DNA of 64,000 nucleotides from Natrinema ejinorense (GCF_002494345.1 NZ_NXNI01000001.1:2666001-2730000); one strand, 5' to 3'. Numbered from the stretch's first letter, positions 1-8,566 are shown. Notes: generated by a model not told the origin, from the letters alone. Translations and numbers: made by a program.

Positions 1-2
1 TC

Positions 3-425
3 GAGATCGAACGCGATCTGATCCGGGGCGACCTCGAGGTCTCCGAAGTCCCCGAGGTCTGGAACGACAAGTACGAGGACTATCTGGGCGTGCGACCGGA
101 GACGGACGCGGCGGGCTGCCTGCAGGACATCCACTGGTCCCACGGCGACTTCGGCTACTTCTCGACGTACTCGCTTGGCTCGGTGCTCGCAGCACAGCTG
201 TACGCCGCCGCGGAATCCGATCTCGGCGAGTTCGACGATCGGATTCGCGAGGGCGAGTTCGGCGAACTCAACGGCTGGCTCCGCGAGAACGTCCACCAAC
301 ACGGCAAGCGCTACGTCACGCCCGACCTGATCGAGCAGGCCACCGGCGAGGGGCTGACTGCGGACTACTTCCTCGAGTACGTCGCGTCGAAGTACGGCGA
401 TCTGTACGAACTCAAGGAGTACTGA
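3..425 (+). CDS. Carboxypeptidase Taq (M32) metallopeptidase, C-terminal part
   Basis: This is a partial gene: the reading frame is open from the window edge and about 140 residues remain. M32 enzymes are zinc carboxypeptidases that trim C-terminal residues from peptides in the cytoplasm. The zinc-binding HExxH helix lies upstream of the window and cannot be checked. What identifies the family is the conserved C-terminal stretch HWSHGDFGYFSTYSLGS, encoded near base 134, which matches the M32 signature around the substrate pocket, followed by the usual helical tail. The gene ends in TGA. Its neighbour, an SDR gene 165 bp downstream on the same strand, is probably a separate unit. Confidence 0.88.
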   Translation, partial: EIERDLIRGDLEVSEVPEVWNDKYEDYLGVRPETDAAGCLQDIHWSHGDFGYFSTYSLGSVLAAQLYAAAESDLGEFDDRIREGEFGELNGWLRENVHQHGKRYVTPDLIEQATGEGLTADYFLEYVASKYGDLYELKEY

Positions 426-590
426 GACGGACCGCTGTCAGTCAGCGCCGGCGACCTCACGGACGGCTCCGGGCCACTCGGGACAGGGGACCGCATGACG
501 CGCCACCGCCCACCGGCTGTTGCCCGCTTTCGGAGCCTGTCGTTCCCCGACCCTCGTTTTTAGGAGCGGTGCCCGCCTACTCGTCGAACG

Positions 591-1334
591 ATGTCCGAGA
601 CACTCGAGCAGGGAACGGCAGTCGTAACGGGTGCGAGCTCCGGAATCGGCGCGGCGACCTGCCGCGAACTCGCGGCTGCGGGCGCGAACGTCGTCCTCGC
701 GGCCCGCAGCGAGGACAGATTGACCGAGCTGGCGGACGACCTCGAGACGACCCACGGCGTCGAGACGCTGGTCGTGCCGACGAACGTCCGCGAGGAAGAC
801 GACGTCGACGCGCTCATCGACGACACGGTCGATGCCTTCGGCGGCATCGACGTGCTGGTGAACAACGCTGGACTGGCCCGCGGGAGCGAGGTCGAGTCGC
901 TGTCGACCGACGACTACGAGACGATGCAGGAGACCAACGTCGACGGCGTCTTCTACGCGACGCGGGCGGCGATCCCACACGTCCGCGAGCGGGACGGGCA
1001 CCTGATCTTCGTCGCCAGCTTCGCCGGCCAGCACCCACGACCGGCCAACCCCGTCTACGCCGCGACGAAGTGGTGGGTCCGGGGCTTTGCCAAGAGTCTC
1101 GCGGCCCAGATCGGCGACGACGATATCGGGTTCACCATCGTCAATCCCGCCGAGGTCCGCTCGGAGTTCGGAGCAGCAACGGGCGAGTCCTTCGCCGAGC
1201 GCTTCGACGAAGACGAGGCCAGCGACCCCGCCGAAGTCGCCGAAGCGATCCGATTCGCCGCGAGTCGAGAGGGCTCGAGCGTGAGCGAACTCGACATCAA
1301 TCGCCGGGACAAGTTCGCCGATACCTTCCACTGA
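591..1334 (+). CDS. SDR family NAD(P)-dependent oxidoreductase
   Basis: The protein has 247 residues, the classical length for short-chain dehydrogenases. The Rossmann dinucleotide motif TGASSGIG is at residues 13-20, NNAG at 91-94, a catalytic Ser at about 143, and the YxxxK pair at Tyr156/Lys160, so the active site looks intact. It would reduce or oxidise a small carbonyl or alcohol in the cytoplasm; the substrate cannot be read from sequence. The start is the ATG that places the nucleotide motif at its usual distance from the N-terminus. It stands alone between an M32 peptidase and an unrecognised gene. Confidence 0.93.
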   Translation: MSETLEQGTAVVTGASSGIGAATCRELAAAGANVVLAARSEDRLTELADDLETTHGVETLVVPTNVREEDDVDALIDDTVDAFGGIDVLVNNAGLARGSEVESLSTDDYETMQETNVDGVFYATRAAIPHVRERDGHLIFVASFAGQHPRPANPVYAATKWWVRGFAKSLAAQIGDDDIGFTIVNPAEVRSEFGAATGESFAERFDEDEASDPAEVAEAIRFAASREGSSVSELDINRRDKFADTFH

Positions 1335-1506
1335 GACGGATCCCTGTACCGATGGACCGGCGCAACCGCACGGCGGTTCGCGGTTGTACCGTCACTGACG
1401 GACAGTCGTCCGTCTGACGGCGGGCGCGATCGATCACGGCCCCGTATAAAACGAGGCTGGAAATGCCGGGTACGGACGCTTCCGCTCCTGGCCCCCTCCC
1501 TCGAGT

Positions 1507-1950
1507 ATGCGACTCTCCATTCCGGGCGCACCGGGCGTCTACTTCGATACCGACGCGGAGTCGACGGCGATCAACGTCGCCCTGACCGCCGCCGGCCGAC
1601 GAGCACCGAAACCCCAGGGGTACGCCATCCAGTTGCTGCCCTATCTCTGGTCGTTCGACGTCGACCTCCGGGACGTACCGACCGACCACCCGATCCAGTA
1701 CCTCCATCCGGAAGGGGCACGAAGCCTGGGCGACCTCTCACCCCGGCGGGGCGTTCGCGAGGCCGGCACCGAACTCGAGTCCGTGTTGCGATTCGTCTGG
1801 TCGGTCAACGACGAACTCGAGTCGGCGACGACACGGCTCCTCGGAACGAGCGACGAGGCGGAGGAAGTCACGATCGAAATTCAGGAGGGACGCGTCGAGG
1901 TCGACGGCAGGGAACTCGAAACCGACGAGTTCGACACCCACGACGCCTAG
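1507..1950 (+). CDS. Conserved haloarchaeal protein of unknown function
   Basis: The protein has 147 residues and is acidic, with no signal peptide or membrane segment. The first 60 residues look like a compact alpha/beta domain. The middle holds a charged helix (residues about 85-115), and the tail has a short beta hairpin (about residues 118-135) rich in Glu. I do not recognise the family. Codon use and acidity match the neighbours, so it is probably a genuine gene. It lies 172 bp after the SDR gene and converges on the DtxR gene. Confidence 0.7.
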   Translation: MRLSIPGAPGVYFDTDAESTAINVALTAAGRRAPKPQGYAIQLLPYLWSFDVDLRDVPTDHPIQYLHPEGARSLGDLSPRRGVREAGTELESVLRFVWSVNDELESATTRLLGTSDEAEEVTIEIQEGRVEVDGRELETDEFDTHDA

Positions 1951-2307
1951 GCGTTGGTGACGGGAACGGCGTCCATTCCTGACTCCGATTGAGACGGGAC
2001 AGTACGACGAACTGGTTTCCGGAGGCCGGTTGGCTCGCGTTCGTTCCGTTCACAGTCGTCCCTCACGGAGGTAGTTCGATACGACACGGCGACGCCAATA
2101 GCAGCCGCTCGTGAGTGTTTGAGAGACGGGGTAGGTCAGTCAGGTGAACGCACGTGGAAACCACGCGCGCTGAAAGGTAGCTGTCTGACCGTGCCGTCGC
2201 TCTCCCCTTTCTCGTGTCGCTACAAAACACCTCCGGTACGCGGATCCGGCGAGCGAGACGGCCCATCGAGACCTATCGTGCGTCGAGGGGACGCGCCAAC
2301 CGAGAAC
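1951..2307. other. 357-bp convergent intergenic region with one structured segment
   Basis: No convincing gene lies here. It separates the ends of the 147-aa gene (plus) and the dtxR gene (minus). The only notable content is the two-stem inverted repeat at 2134-2190, listed separately. Confidence 0.7.
2134..2190. repeat. Two-stem inverted-repeat structure between convergent genes
   Basis: GGTCAGTCAG at 2134-2143 pairs with CTGTCTGACC at 2181-2190 (nine pairs, one T-T mismatch). Inside it GCACGTGG at 2150-2157 pairs with CCACGCGC at 2161-2168 around an AAA loop (seven pairs, one mismatch). An asymmetric internal loop with GTGAA on one side and CTGAAAGG on the other separates the stems. It could be a bidirectional terminator element or a small structured RNA. 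No T-run follows it closely. Confidence 0.45.
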
Positions 2308-2742
2308 TCAGTCCGCCCGCCCGCTGGCCCCGACCTCAAGCAGTTCACAGCAGTCCCGCTCGGCGTCGAAGCAGTCGGGACACTGGTCGGGCCGGTCGAT
2401 GATCGTATCGAGTCGCTCCGCGACGGTGTCGTCGATGACGCTCTCGAGGGCACGAGCCTCGTCGCGAAACTCTTCGACCTCGAGGACGTTCGCGAGGAAC
2501 CGCTCGATGATGCAGTAGGTCTGGAGGGCGTTGTGAGCGCGCTCGAGTCCCTCGTCGGTCAGGCTGGCTCCCTGGTACTTCTCGTGGTCGACGAGTTCGC
2601 GGTCCTCGAGTTTGCCGATCATCTCGTTGACGCTGGCCGGACTTACCTCGAGCAAGTCCGCGAGCGTGCCGGTCGATGCGGGGCCGTCCTCGATGCGCTG
2701 TGCCAGGTAGATCGCCTTGAGATATTGATCTGCAGTGTTCAT
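2308..2742 (-). CDS. DtxR-family metal-dependent transcriptional regulator
   Basis: The protein has 144 residues. An N-terminal winged helix (about residues 5-65) contains the typical DtxR/MntR pattern EVSPASVNEMIGKLEDRELV, and a helical dimerisation and metal-binding domain (about 70-130) follows. The tail has four cysteines in CPDC and CC, which may add metal ligands. Proteins of this family repress iron or manganese uptake and storage genes when the cytosolic metal is high. The start is supported by a GGAGG Shine-Dalgarno-like sequence six bases before the ATG. It sits 130 bp downstream of a ferritin-like gene and close to the suf genes, so it plausibly senses iron. Confidence 0.9.
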   Translation of the reverse strand: MNTADQYLKAIYLAQRIEDGPASTGTLADLLEVSPASVNEMIGKLEDRELVDHEKYQGASLTDEGLERAHNALQTYCIIERFLANVLEVEEFRDEARALESVIDDTVAERLDTIIDRPDQCPDCFDAERDCCELLEVGASGRAD

Positions 2743-2872
2743 CGGATCCCTCCATCGGTGTCACTTCGTCGCGCGACGGTCCCTCGCCGGTGTCCCCGAA
2801 CCCGGGGGTCGATACGCGTCTCGGACGGCCGCTTCCCGCCCCGGACGGCCGCCGACGTTGCGATCACTCGAC

Positions 2873-3367
2873 TCATGCTCTGTGCTCCATGATCTCGGTC
2901 ACTTCCTCGACCCCCTCCTTTTCTTCCTCGCGGATGGCCGTCAGCGTCTCGAGGAGCCGGTCACGGTCGACCGCGAACTCGGCGTCGGAGGCCTCGATCG
3001 CCTCGATCAGATCGTCGTAGAACTTGTATGCCGTCTCCTCGTTTGCCAACTGATCGTAGAGGACGCCGTCCGTATCCTCCGGCGGGCCATACTGGGCGTC
3101 GACCAGGGCATTTATCTCCTCGTATCCGACGGTCTCCGCCTCGAGATCGTCGATCAGCGCCTCGAGTCGCTCGCGATGATCGGCCGACTCCGCGGCGGCC
3201 TCCGCGAGCAACTCTTCGACCTCCGCATCGAAGTCCGCCCGCTCTTCGGGCGGTAAGGACTCGATGTGGTGGGCGGCGCGTGACTCGACGAGTTCCTCCA
3301 GCACGACCCCGATCTGCAGCAATCGGGTCAGCTGGTGGTCGCTCGAGACACGCTGTCCCAGACTCAT
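2873..3367 (-). CDS. Ferritin-like domain protein
   Basis: The protein has 164 residues, almost all predicted helix, with Glu/His pairs spaced as in rubrerythrin- or ferritin-like four-helix bundles (for example SRAAHH near residue 30, ESADHRE near 83 and NEETAYKFYDD near 110). Such proteins bind two irons and store or oxidise iron. I cannot assign all diiron ligands with certainty, so catalytic activity is inferred. A TATA-like sequence near 3385-3394 precedes the ATG. It lies just after sufD on the same strand and before dtxR, consistent with an iron homeostasis block. Confidence 0.75.
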   Translation of the reverse strand: MSLGQRVSSDHQLTRLLQIGVVLEELVESRAAHHIESLPPEERADFDAEVEELLAEAAAESADHRERLEALIDDLEAETVGYEEINALVDAQYGPPEDTDGVLYDQLANEETAYKFYDDLIEAIEASDAEFAVDRDRLLETLTAIREEEKEGVEEVTEIMEHRA

Positions 3368-3461
3368 GTCTCGACAAGAGAGCCGCTGTTACTTAGTCGT
3401 CTCGGAGCACCGACGGCGAAAACGGGCAGTCGAAACGGAGCGACGACGAATCGACCCGTCG

Positions 3462-4682
3462 CTAGTCGCGCTGGCGAAGCCGTGCGCCGATCAGTGCTTC
3501 GAGGTCCTCACGAAGTTCGTCGACGTCGATCTCCTCGAGGACGGGCACGAAGAAGCCCTCGACGAGCATGTTGCGAGCGGACCGCGTGTCGATACCGCGG
3601 GAGGTCATGTACAGCAGGTCCTCCTTGTCGACCTGGCCGACCGTGGCGGAGTGGCTGGCCTCGGTGTCGTGGTTGTTGATGATCAGCTTCGGGGAGGCGT
3701 CGGCCTCGCTCTCGTCGGAGAGCATCAGCGTGTTCTCGCGCTGGTAGGAGCTGGTGTCCCAGGCGTCGGCGCCGACGTCCTGAACCCCCTCGTAGACCGA
3801 GCGGGCGACGTCGTCGGTGACGCCGCGGGTGACGAGGTCGGCGGTCGTGTGTTCGGCACGATGCCAGACCTTCGCGTCGAGGTCGAAGTGCTGGTCGTTG
3901 TGGCCGTAGAAGGCACCGACGATCTGCGTCTCCGAGCTATCGCCGCTGAGGGTCGTCGACACTTCGGTCTTCGTGAGTTGGGTACCGAGGTTACCCTCGA
4001 TCCAGTCGATCGTGGCGTAGGTATCGGCGATCCCTCGCTTGACGGTGAAGTTGTAGGCCTCCTCCGAGAGGTTCTGGAGGCTGCCGTACTGGACGTAGCT
4101 GTTCTCGCCGGCGGCGACTTCGACGACGCCGCTGTAGTATTGTTCGTCCTGCTCTGCGCCCGTCGACTGACGCTCGAGGATCGTGACCGAGGACGACTCC
4201 TCGGTGACGACGAGCGTGTAGTTGAACAGCGAGCGGGAGTTCTGCTCGGTTCGGATGGCGACGTCCTCGGCGTCGACGCCTTCGGGGACGTAAATGACCG
4301 TCCCGGTGCTGAACAGGGCCGTCGAGAGCGCCGTCAGGTAGTTCTCCTGGGGATCGACGATGCTGCCGAAGTGCTCCTTCAGGAGTTCCTCGTGCTCGGC
4401 GACGGCGTCGCTCCAGGACAGAACCTCGGCCTCGTCGGGACCGACCTGGTCCTTGTTTTCGGCCGCGTTCAGCGGATCGACGAGGGATTCGAAGTCCAGA
4501 TCGTGGAGGTTCGTCCAGTCACGACCCGGCGTCCGGATGACGTCGGGCATATCGAGAGTCTCGAGGGCCTCGAGGGCCTCGAGACGGGTCTCGAGGAGCC
4601 ACTCGGGCTCGTCGAGATCCCCGCTGATTTCGCGTACCTGTTCTTCGGTCAGATTGGCGTGTACCTGTGTTCCTGCGCTCAT
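3462..4682 (-). CDS. sufD: Fe-S cluster assembly protein SufD
   Basis: The protein has 406 residues. It has the SufB/D core of right-handed beta helix, with sequences such as GTVIYVPEGVDAEDV near residue 130 and the terminal block NNHDTEASHSATVGQVDKEDLLYMTSRG near 335-365. SufD pairs with SufB and, with SufC ATPase, forms the cytoplasmic scaffold on which Fe-S clusters are built. The start lies one base after the sufB stop, which indicates co-translation. The C-terminus reaches 3462, about 95 bp before the ferritin-like gene. Confidence 0.95.
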   Translation of the reverse strand: MSAGTQVHANLTEEQVREISGDLDEPEWLLETRLEALEALETLDMPDVIRTPGRDWTNLHDLDFESLVDPLNAAENKDQVGPDEAEVLSWSDAVAEHEELLKEHFGSIVDPQENYLTALSTALFSTGTVIYVPEGVDAEDVAIRTEQNSRSLFNYTLVVTEESSSVTILERQSTGAEQDEQYYSGVVEVAAGENSYVQYGSLQNLSEEAYNFTVKRGIADTYATIDWIEGNLGTQLTKTEVSTTLSGDSSETQIVGAFYGHNDQHFDLDAKVWHRAEHTTADLVTRGVTDDVARSVYEGVQDVGADAWDTSSYQRENTLMLSDESEADASPKLIINNHDTEASHSATVGQVDKEDLLYMTSRGIDTRSARNMLVEGFFVPVLEEIDVDELREDLEALIGARLRQRD

Positions 4683-4683
4683 A

Positions 4684-6114
4684 TTATCCGAGGCTCCCCT
4701 CCATCTCGAGTTCGATGAGGCGGTTGAGTTCGACCGCGTACTCGATCGGCAGTTCCTCCGTAATCGGTTCGATGAAGCCGGCGACGATCATCTTCTTGGC
4801 GTCGTCGTCGTCCAGTCCGCGCGACTGGAGGTAGAAGATGTCCTCGTCGCCGATCTTGCCGACGGTCGCCTCGTGAGCGACGTCGACCTTCGACTCCTCG
4901 ATCTCCATGTACGGCATGGTGTCCGAGGTCGAGTCGTTGTCGAACATCAGCGCGTCACACTCGACGGCGGTGCTCGCGTTCTCGGCACCGTCGGCGATGT
5001 GGACGAGGCCACGGTAGTTGGTACGGCCGCCGTCCTTGGAGATCGACTTGGACTCGATGGTCGAACTGGTGTCGGGCGCGTTGTGGTAGACCTTCGCGCC
5101 GGTGTCGATGTCTTGGCCTTCACCCGCCAGGGCGATGGTGATGTGGGTGTCGGTCGAGCCGCGACCCTTGAGGATCGTACACGGGTAGAGCATGGTCACT
5201 TTCGATCCCATGCTGCCCGAGACCCATTCCATCGTGCCGTTCTCCTCGCAGATGGCGCGTTTGGTGTTCAGGTTGAACGTGTTCTTCGACCAGTTCTGGA
5301 CGGTCGAGTACTGCACGTGAGCGTCTTCGCCGACGAAGACCTCGACGCCGCCCGAGTGGAGGTTGTGGGTGCCGTACTTGGGTGCGGAACAGCCCTCGAT
5401 GTAGTGGACTTCCGACCCTTCCTCGGCGATGATGAGCGTGTGCTCGAACTGGCCCATCCCCTCCGAGTTCATTCGGAAGTAAGCCTGCACCGGCATTTCG
5501 ACGGTGACGTCCTCCGGAACGTAGACGAACGACCCACCGGACCAGACGGCCCCGTGCAGCGCGGCGAACTTGTTGTCGCTCGGCGGCACGCAGGTCGTCA
5601 TGAAGTGCTCTTTGACGAGCTCGGGGTGCTCCCGAACGGCCTCGTCCATGTTACAGAAGATGACGCCTTTTTCCTCCCACTGTTCCTGCATGTTCTGGTA
5701 GACGACCTCGGACTCGTACTGGGCGCCGACGCCCGAGAGGGCGTTCTTCTCGGCTTCCGGAATGCCCAACTTGTCGAACGTGTCCTTGATCTCGTCGGGA
5801 AGCTCCGTCCAGTCGTCGACGCCTTCCCGCTTGTCGACGTCCGGGCGGATGTAGGGAATGATCTCTTCGACGTCAAGCTCGGAGAGATCGGGCATGCCGG
5901 GCCAGTCGGACGGCATCGGCATGTTGTGGTACTGCTTGAGCGCGCGGAGGCGTCGCTCGAGCATCCAGTCGGGCTCGTCCTTGTCCTCGGAGATCATGCG
6001 AATGACCTCCTCGGTCAGGCCTTTGCCGGATCGGACCGCGGCGTTCTCCTCCTTCTTGAACTCGAACCGGGCCTCAGTGTCTGTCTCTTTCAGGTGATCT
6101 TGATCGGAACTCAT
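4684..6114 (-). CDS. sufB: Fe-S cluster assembly protein SufB
   Basis: The protein has 476 residues, the normal SufB length. It contains family landmarks: the N-terminal helical segment with DEPDWMLERRL, the beta-helix core (GGSFVYVPEDVTVEMP, HYIEGCSAPKYG), and the C-terminal HEATVGKIGDEDIFYLQSRG block. The Cys in IEGCSAP corresponds to the conserved scaffold region where nascent clusters form. It lies 58 bp after sufC and one base before sufD, so it is the central gene of a sufCBD operon read from the minus strand. Confidence 0.97.
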   Translation of the reverse strand: MSSDQDHLKETDTEARFEFKKEENAAVRSGKGLTEEVIRMISEDKDEPDWMLERRLRALKQYHNMPMPSDWPGMPDLSELDVEEIIPYIRPDVDKREGVDDWTELPDEIKDTFDKLGIPEAEKNALSGVGAQYESEVVYQNMQEQWEEKGVIFCNMDEAVREHPELVKEHFMTTCVPPSDNKFAALHGAVWSGGSFVYVPEDVTVEMPVQAYFRMNSEGMGQFEHTLIIAEEGSEVHYIEGCSAPKYGTHNLHSGGVEVFVGEDAHVQYSTVQNWSKNTFNLNTKRAICEENGTMEWVSGSMGSKVTMLYPCTILKGRGSTDTHITIALAGEGQDIDTGAKVYHNAPDTSSTIESKSISKDGGRTNYRGLVHIADGAENASTAVECDALMFDNDSTSDTMPYMEIEESKVDVAHEATVGKIGDEDIFYLQSRGLDDDDAKKMIVAGFIEPITEELPIEYAVELNRLIELEMEGSLG

Positions 6115-6172
6115 ATTGATGTAGTTGTGTTTACGGCTGTAGCGTTATTACGGTTGTTCTAGTCGAATCCGG

Positions 6173-7078
6173 TTACGCGGTGCCGTAGACCTCTTCGCGG
6201 ACCCAGTCGTACCCCTTGTCCTCGAGTTTCTCGGCGAGTTCGGGACCGCCGCTTTTGGCGATCTGGCCGTCGAGCATCACGTGGACGTGATCGGGTTCGA
6301 CGTAGTCGAGGATGCGCTGGTAGTGGGTGATCTGGAGGATCCCGGTGCCTTGCTCGTCGCGCAGGGCGTTGATCCCGTTGGACACGTCCTGCAGTCGGTC
6401 GATGTCGAGCCCGGAGTCGATCTCGTCGAGGACGGCGATCGAGGGCTCGAGGATGGCGGCCTGCAGCACTTCGTTCTGTTTCTTCTCCCCGCCGGAGAAG
6501 CCGGCGTTGAGGTAGCGCTGGGCGAACTTCTCGTCCATCTCCAGTTGTTCCATCTTCTCCTGAAGGATCCCCTGGAATTCGGCGACGCCGATTTCGCCCT
6601 CGTCAGCGGGGCCTTCCATCGGCGAGGACTCGAAGCCCTCGTCGTCGTCTTCTTCCTCGACCTCCTCGTCCTCGAAGAGTTCCTCGCGCTCCTCGATCTT
6701 GGCGTTCAGCGCCGTTCGGAGGAAGTTCGTCATCGTGACGCCTTCGATCTCGGCGGGATACTGGAAGCCCAGGAAGATGCCGAGTGCGGCGCGCTCGTTG
6801 GGCTCGAGGTCGAGCAGGTTCCAGGTGCGCTGGTCCTCGTCGATCTCGATGTCCTCTCCGAACTCCTCGTCCTCGAGGTGGAGCAGGACCTCGCCCTCGG
6901 TTACCTCGTAGGCCGGGTGGCCGGCGATGACTTTCGCGGTCGTCGACTTCCCGGAGCCGTTTGGTCCCATCAGCGCGTGGATCTCGCCCGACTGGACCTC
7001 GAGATCGACGCCCTCGAGAATTGTCTCGTCGCCCTCCGCCACTTCCGCATGCAGATTGTTGAGTTCGAGGCGTGCCAT
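6173..7078 (-). CDS. sufC: Fe-S cluster assembly ATPase SufC
   Basis: The protein has 301 residues and is a cytoplasmic ABC ATPase that drives SufBCD. The Walker A motif GPNGSGKST is at about 38-46, the SufC-type signature FSGGEKKQNE near 194-203, and Walker B is VLDEIDSGLD near 216-225. Bacterial SufC is about 250 residues long. The extra length comes from acidic insertions, mainly around residues 130-165 with runs of Glu and Asp, between Walker A and the signature. It is the first gene of the operon and has an AT-rich promoter region upstream. Confidence 0.97.
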   Translation of the reverse strand: MARLELNNLHAEVAEGDETILEGVDLEVQSGEIHALMGPNGSGKSTTAKVIAGHPAYEVTEGEVLLHLEDEEFGEDIEIDEDQRTWNLLDLEPNERAALGIFLGFQYPAEIEGVTMTNFLRTALNAKIEEREELFEDEEVEEEDDDEGFESSPMEGPADEGEIGVAEFQGILQEKMEQLEMDEKFAQRYLNAGFSGGEKKQNEVLQAAILEPSIAVLDEIDSGLDIDRLQDVSNGINALRDEQGTGILQITHYQRILDYVEPDHVHVMLDGQIAKSGGPELAEKLEDKGYDWVREEVYGTA

Positions 7079-7124
7079 AGTGTTCTGTCGTCTGGACAGT
7101 GGGTCGTATGACTGATAACGGTTT

Positions 7125-7142
7125 CGTATCCAATTGGATACG
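7125..7142. promoter_or_regulatory. Perfect 18-bp palindrome upstream of sufC, candidate operator
   Basis: CGTATCCAATTGGATACG is its own reverse complement. It lies 46 bp upstream of the sufC ATG and a few bases downstream of the AT-rich box at about 7150-7168, so it would overlap or flank the transcription start. A symmetrical site here is best explained as a binding site for a dimeric repressor. The regulator is not known; the nearby DtxR-type protein is a candidate. Confidence 0.6.
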
Positions 7143-7149
7143 GTCTCCT

Positions 7150-7168
7150 ATAGCAAAAATAATTTTTT
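7150..7168 (-). promoter_or_regulatory. Probable sufCBD core promoter
   Basis: On the minus strand this reads ACAAAAAATTATTTTTGCT, the only strongly AT-rich block upstream of sufC, in otherwise GC-rich DNA. Its placement relative to the palindrome fits a TATA box about 25 bp before a start site near 7130. Confidence 0.5.
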
Positions 7169-7519
7169 GTACCGGAAACTCTGACCCGCACGCTAGGAAG
7201 CTATTTCTCTGATAGCCGTAGTACTCGGCGACTGTTCGTCCGAAAACTCGGATTCTATGCGACGGATCGTCAGGATGCCATCTCGAATCGTAACGAATGA
7301 TCAACACCGGGACCGACCCATCGGAACCGGTCGTCTCTCTACCGGCTCGCATCGTCCTCTCGGCTGTCGGACGGTGTCGTGTGGAACCGGCCATTCGCGG
7401 TGACGCACACACCGCTTTCCCCTCTGTACGGTGACGCACGCACGTCCTCCCCCTCCCTGCAACTGTCGGCAGGATCGAACCGACCTCGGCAGTGCCGTCG
7501 ACGATCACCGGGCCGTCGG
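7169..7519. other. Intergenic region upstream of sufC, no gene seen
   Basis: About 350 bp separate the sufC promoter from the end of the next minus-strand gene. A pair of similar short blocks (GGTGACGCACACACC near 7399 and GGTGACGCACGCACG near 7430) is present, but I see no coding or structural signal. Confidence 0.55.
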
Positions 7520-8128
7520 TTATCGCCAAAACCGCTTTGCGAACCGCGAGATGAGACCTTCCTCGGGGGTCGTCACGTCGTCCCAGAGGGTAAACGCCTC
7601 GGCGACGGTGGCGACCTCGCTCGCGACTCGCTCCTGGCGCTCGGGAACGACGACGACCAGATTCACCTCGTAGTGGCCGTGATAGCCGAACTTCAGCAAC
7701 GTTCGGTCGCGGAAGCCGGAAACGAACTCGCGGACCGCAGCCGGTAGCTCTTCTGTGACGAGCACGAACGTAAAATCCGTCCCGAAGTGTTCCTCGTCGG
7801 GGACGACGCGCTCGTCGGCGAGTTCGTGACCGTACTCGACGAACCCCTCGAGTTGCGCGACCGTCGGACGCGACTCGCGCCGGGCGAAGAGGTACTCTTC
7901 GGCCTCGTGATCGGCGTAACTCAACGCGGGATGGAAGAACTGCTTTTGGCTGCGCACGCGCATCTCCCCGTAGAGGTCCCACCGCTCGCCGTCGACGCGG
8001 CGGTCCTTCTCGAGGTCGTAGTTGTACATCAATCGATCGGAGACCCGGTCGAGGTACTCGTCGTCCCAGTGGGGGACCGCCTCGCGGATTTCTGCCGGAA
8101 GCTCCGCCGGCGTCACTTTGTCGCTCAT
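7520..8128 (-). CDS. Conserved haloarchaeal protein of unknown function
   Basis: The protein has 202 residues and is soluble and mixed alpha/beta. The first half is helical and charged (residues 1-100). The second half has a beta pattern with strands such as FTFVLVTEEL and YEVNLVVVV (about 115-165), and it ends in a short basic helix. I do not recognise the family. There is no signal peptide or metal motif. It is single and convergent with nothing, 440 bp from sufC. Confidence 0.65.
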   Translation of the reverse strand: MSDKVTPAELPAEIREAVPHWDDEYLDRVSDRLMYNYDLEKDRRVDGERWDLYGEMRVRSQKQFFHPALSYADHEAEEYLFARRESRPTVAQLEGFVEYGHELADERVVPDEEHFGTDFTFVLVTEELPAAVREFVSGFRDRTLLKFGYHGHYEVNLVVVVPERQERVASEVATVAEAFTLWDDVTTPEEGLISRFAKRFWR

Positions 8129-8335
8129 CCTGTGTTGTCGACCCGTACTCGTCGTTCGCAGTTCCGTTTGGGTTCCGGTCGGGCCGATCCCGTGACCCGT
8201 TCTCTCATACCATCGATTACCGTCGGGGTGTCAAATAATCGTCGGTGGACCGGGATGGGCCGAGAGCGTCGTAACTCGTCGAGTCAGTCGGTAGGTTTTA
8301 GCCGTCGGAGACGAACTAGCGTGTAGATCACACAC

Positions 8336-8566
8336 ATGGGAGGGAGAGAAACCGAAACCTGCGGCCGGTGTTCCATGTCGACGGTCGTCGACGTCGCCTC
8401 GTCGTCCGACGAGGCGGACGATGGCGACGAGAGCCGGAATCCGTTCGGCGAGGCCGCCATCGAGGTCGACGACGAGACGCTCCGGCGGGTCTCGCCGGGC
8501 GCGTGGGCCGGACGCGTTACCGAGTATCTCGACGACGTCGGCCAGCGGCTCATCTATCGCCGCTAG
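8336..8566 (+). CDS. Small unrecognised protein
   Basis: The protein has 76 residues and is acidic in the middle. A CGRC pair at residues 9-12 is followed by an acidic linker and a helical tail (SPGAWAGRVTEYLDDVGQRLIYRR). A TATA-like GGTTTTAG near 8295-8302 supports a start at 8336. A second ATG at 8375 would give 63 residues and lose the CxxC. No function can be assigned. Confidence 0.45.
   Translation: MGGRETETCGRCSMSTVVDVASSSDEADDGDESRNPFGEAAIEVDDETLRRVSPGAWAGRVTEYLDDVGQRLIYRR

Noticed and set aside
3264-6162. Long plus-strand frames opposite sufD and sufB
   Set aside because: SufB and SufD are certain on the minus strand; the opposite frames result from GC-rich codon structure.
7399-7445. 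Two similar GGTGACGCAC blocks near 7399 and 7430
   Set aside because: Only two short imperfect copies; not enough for a repeat family or a regulatory call.
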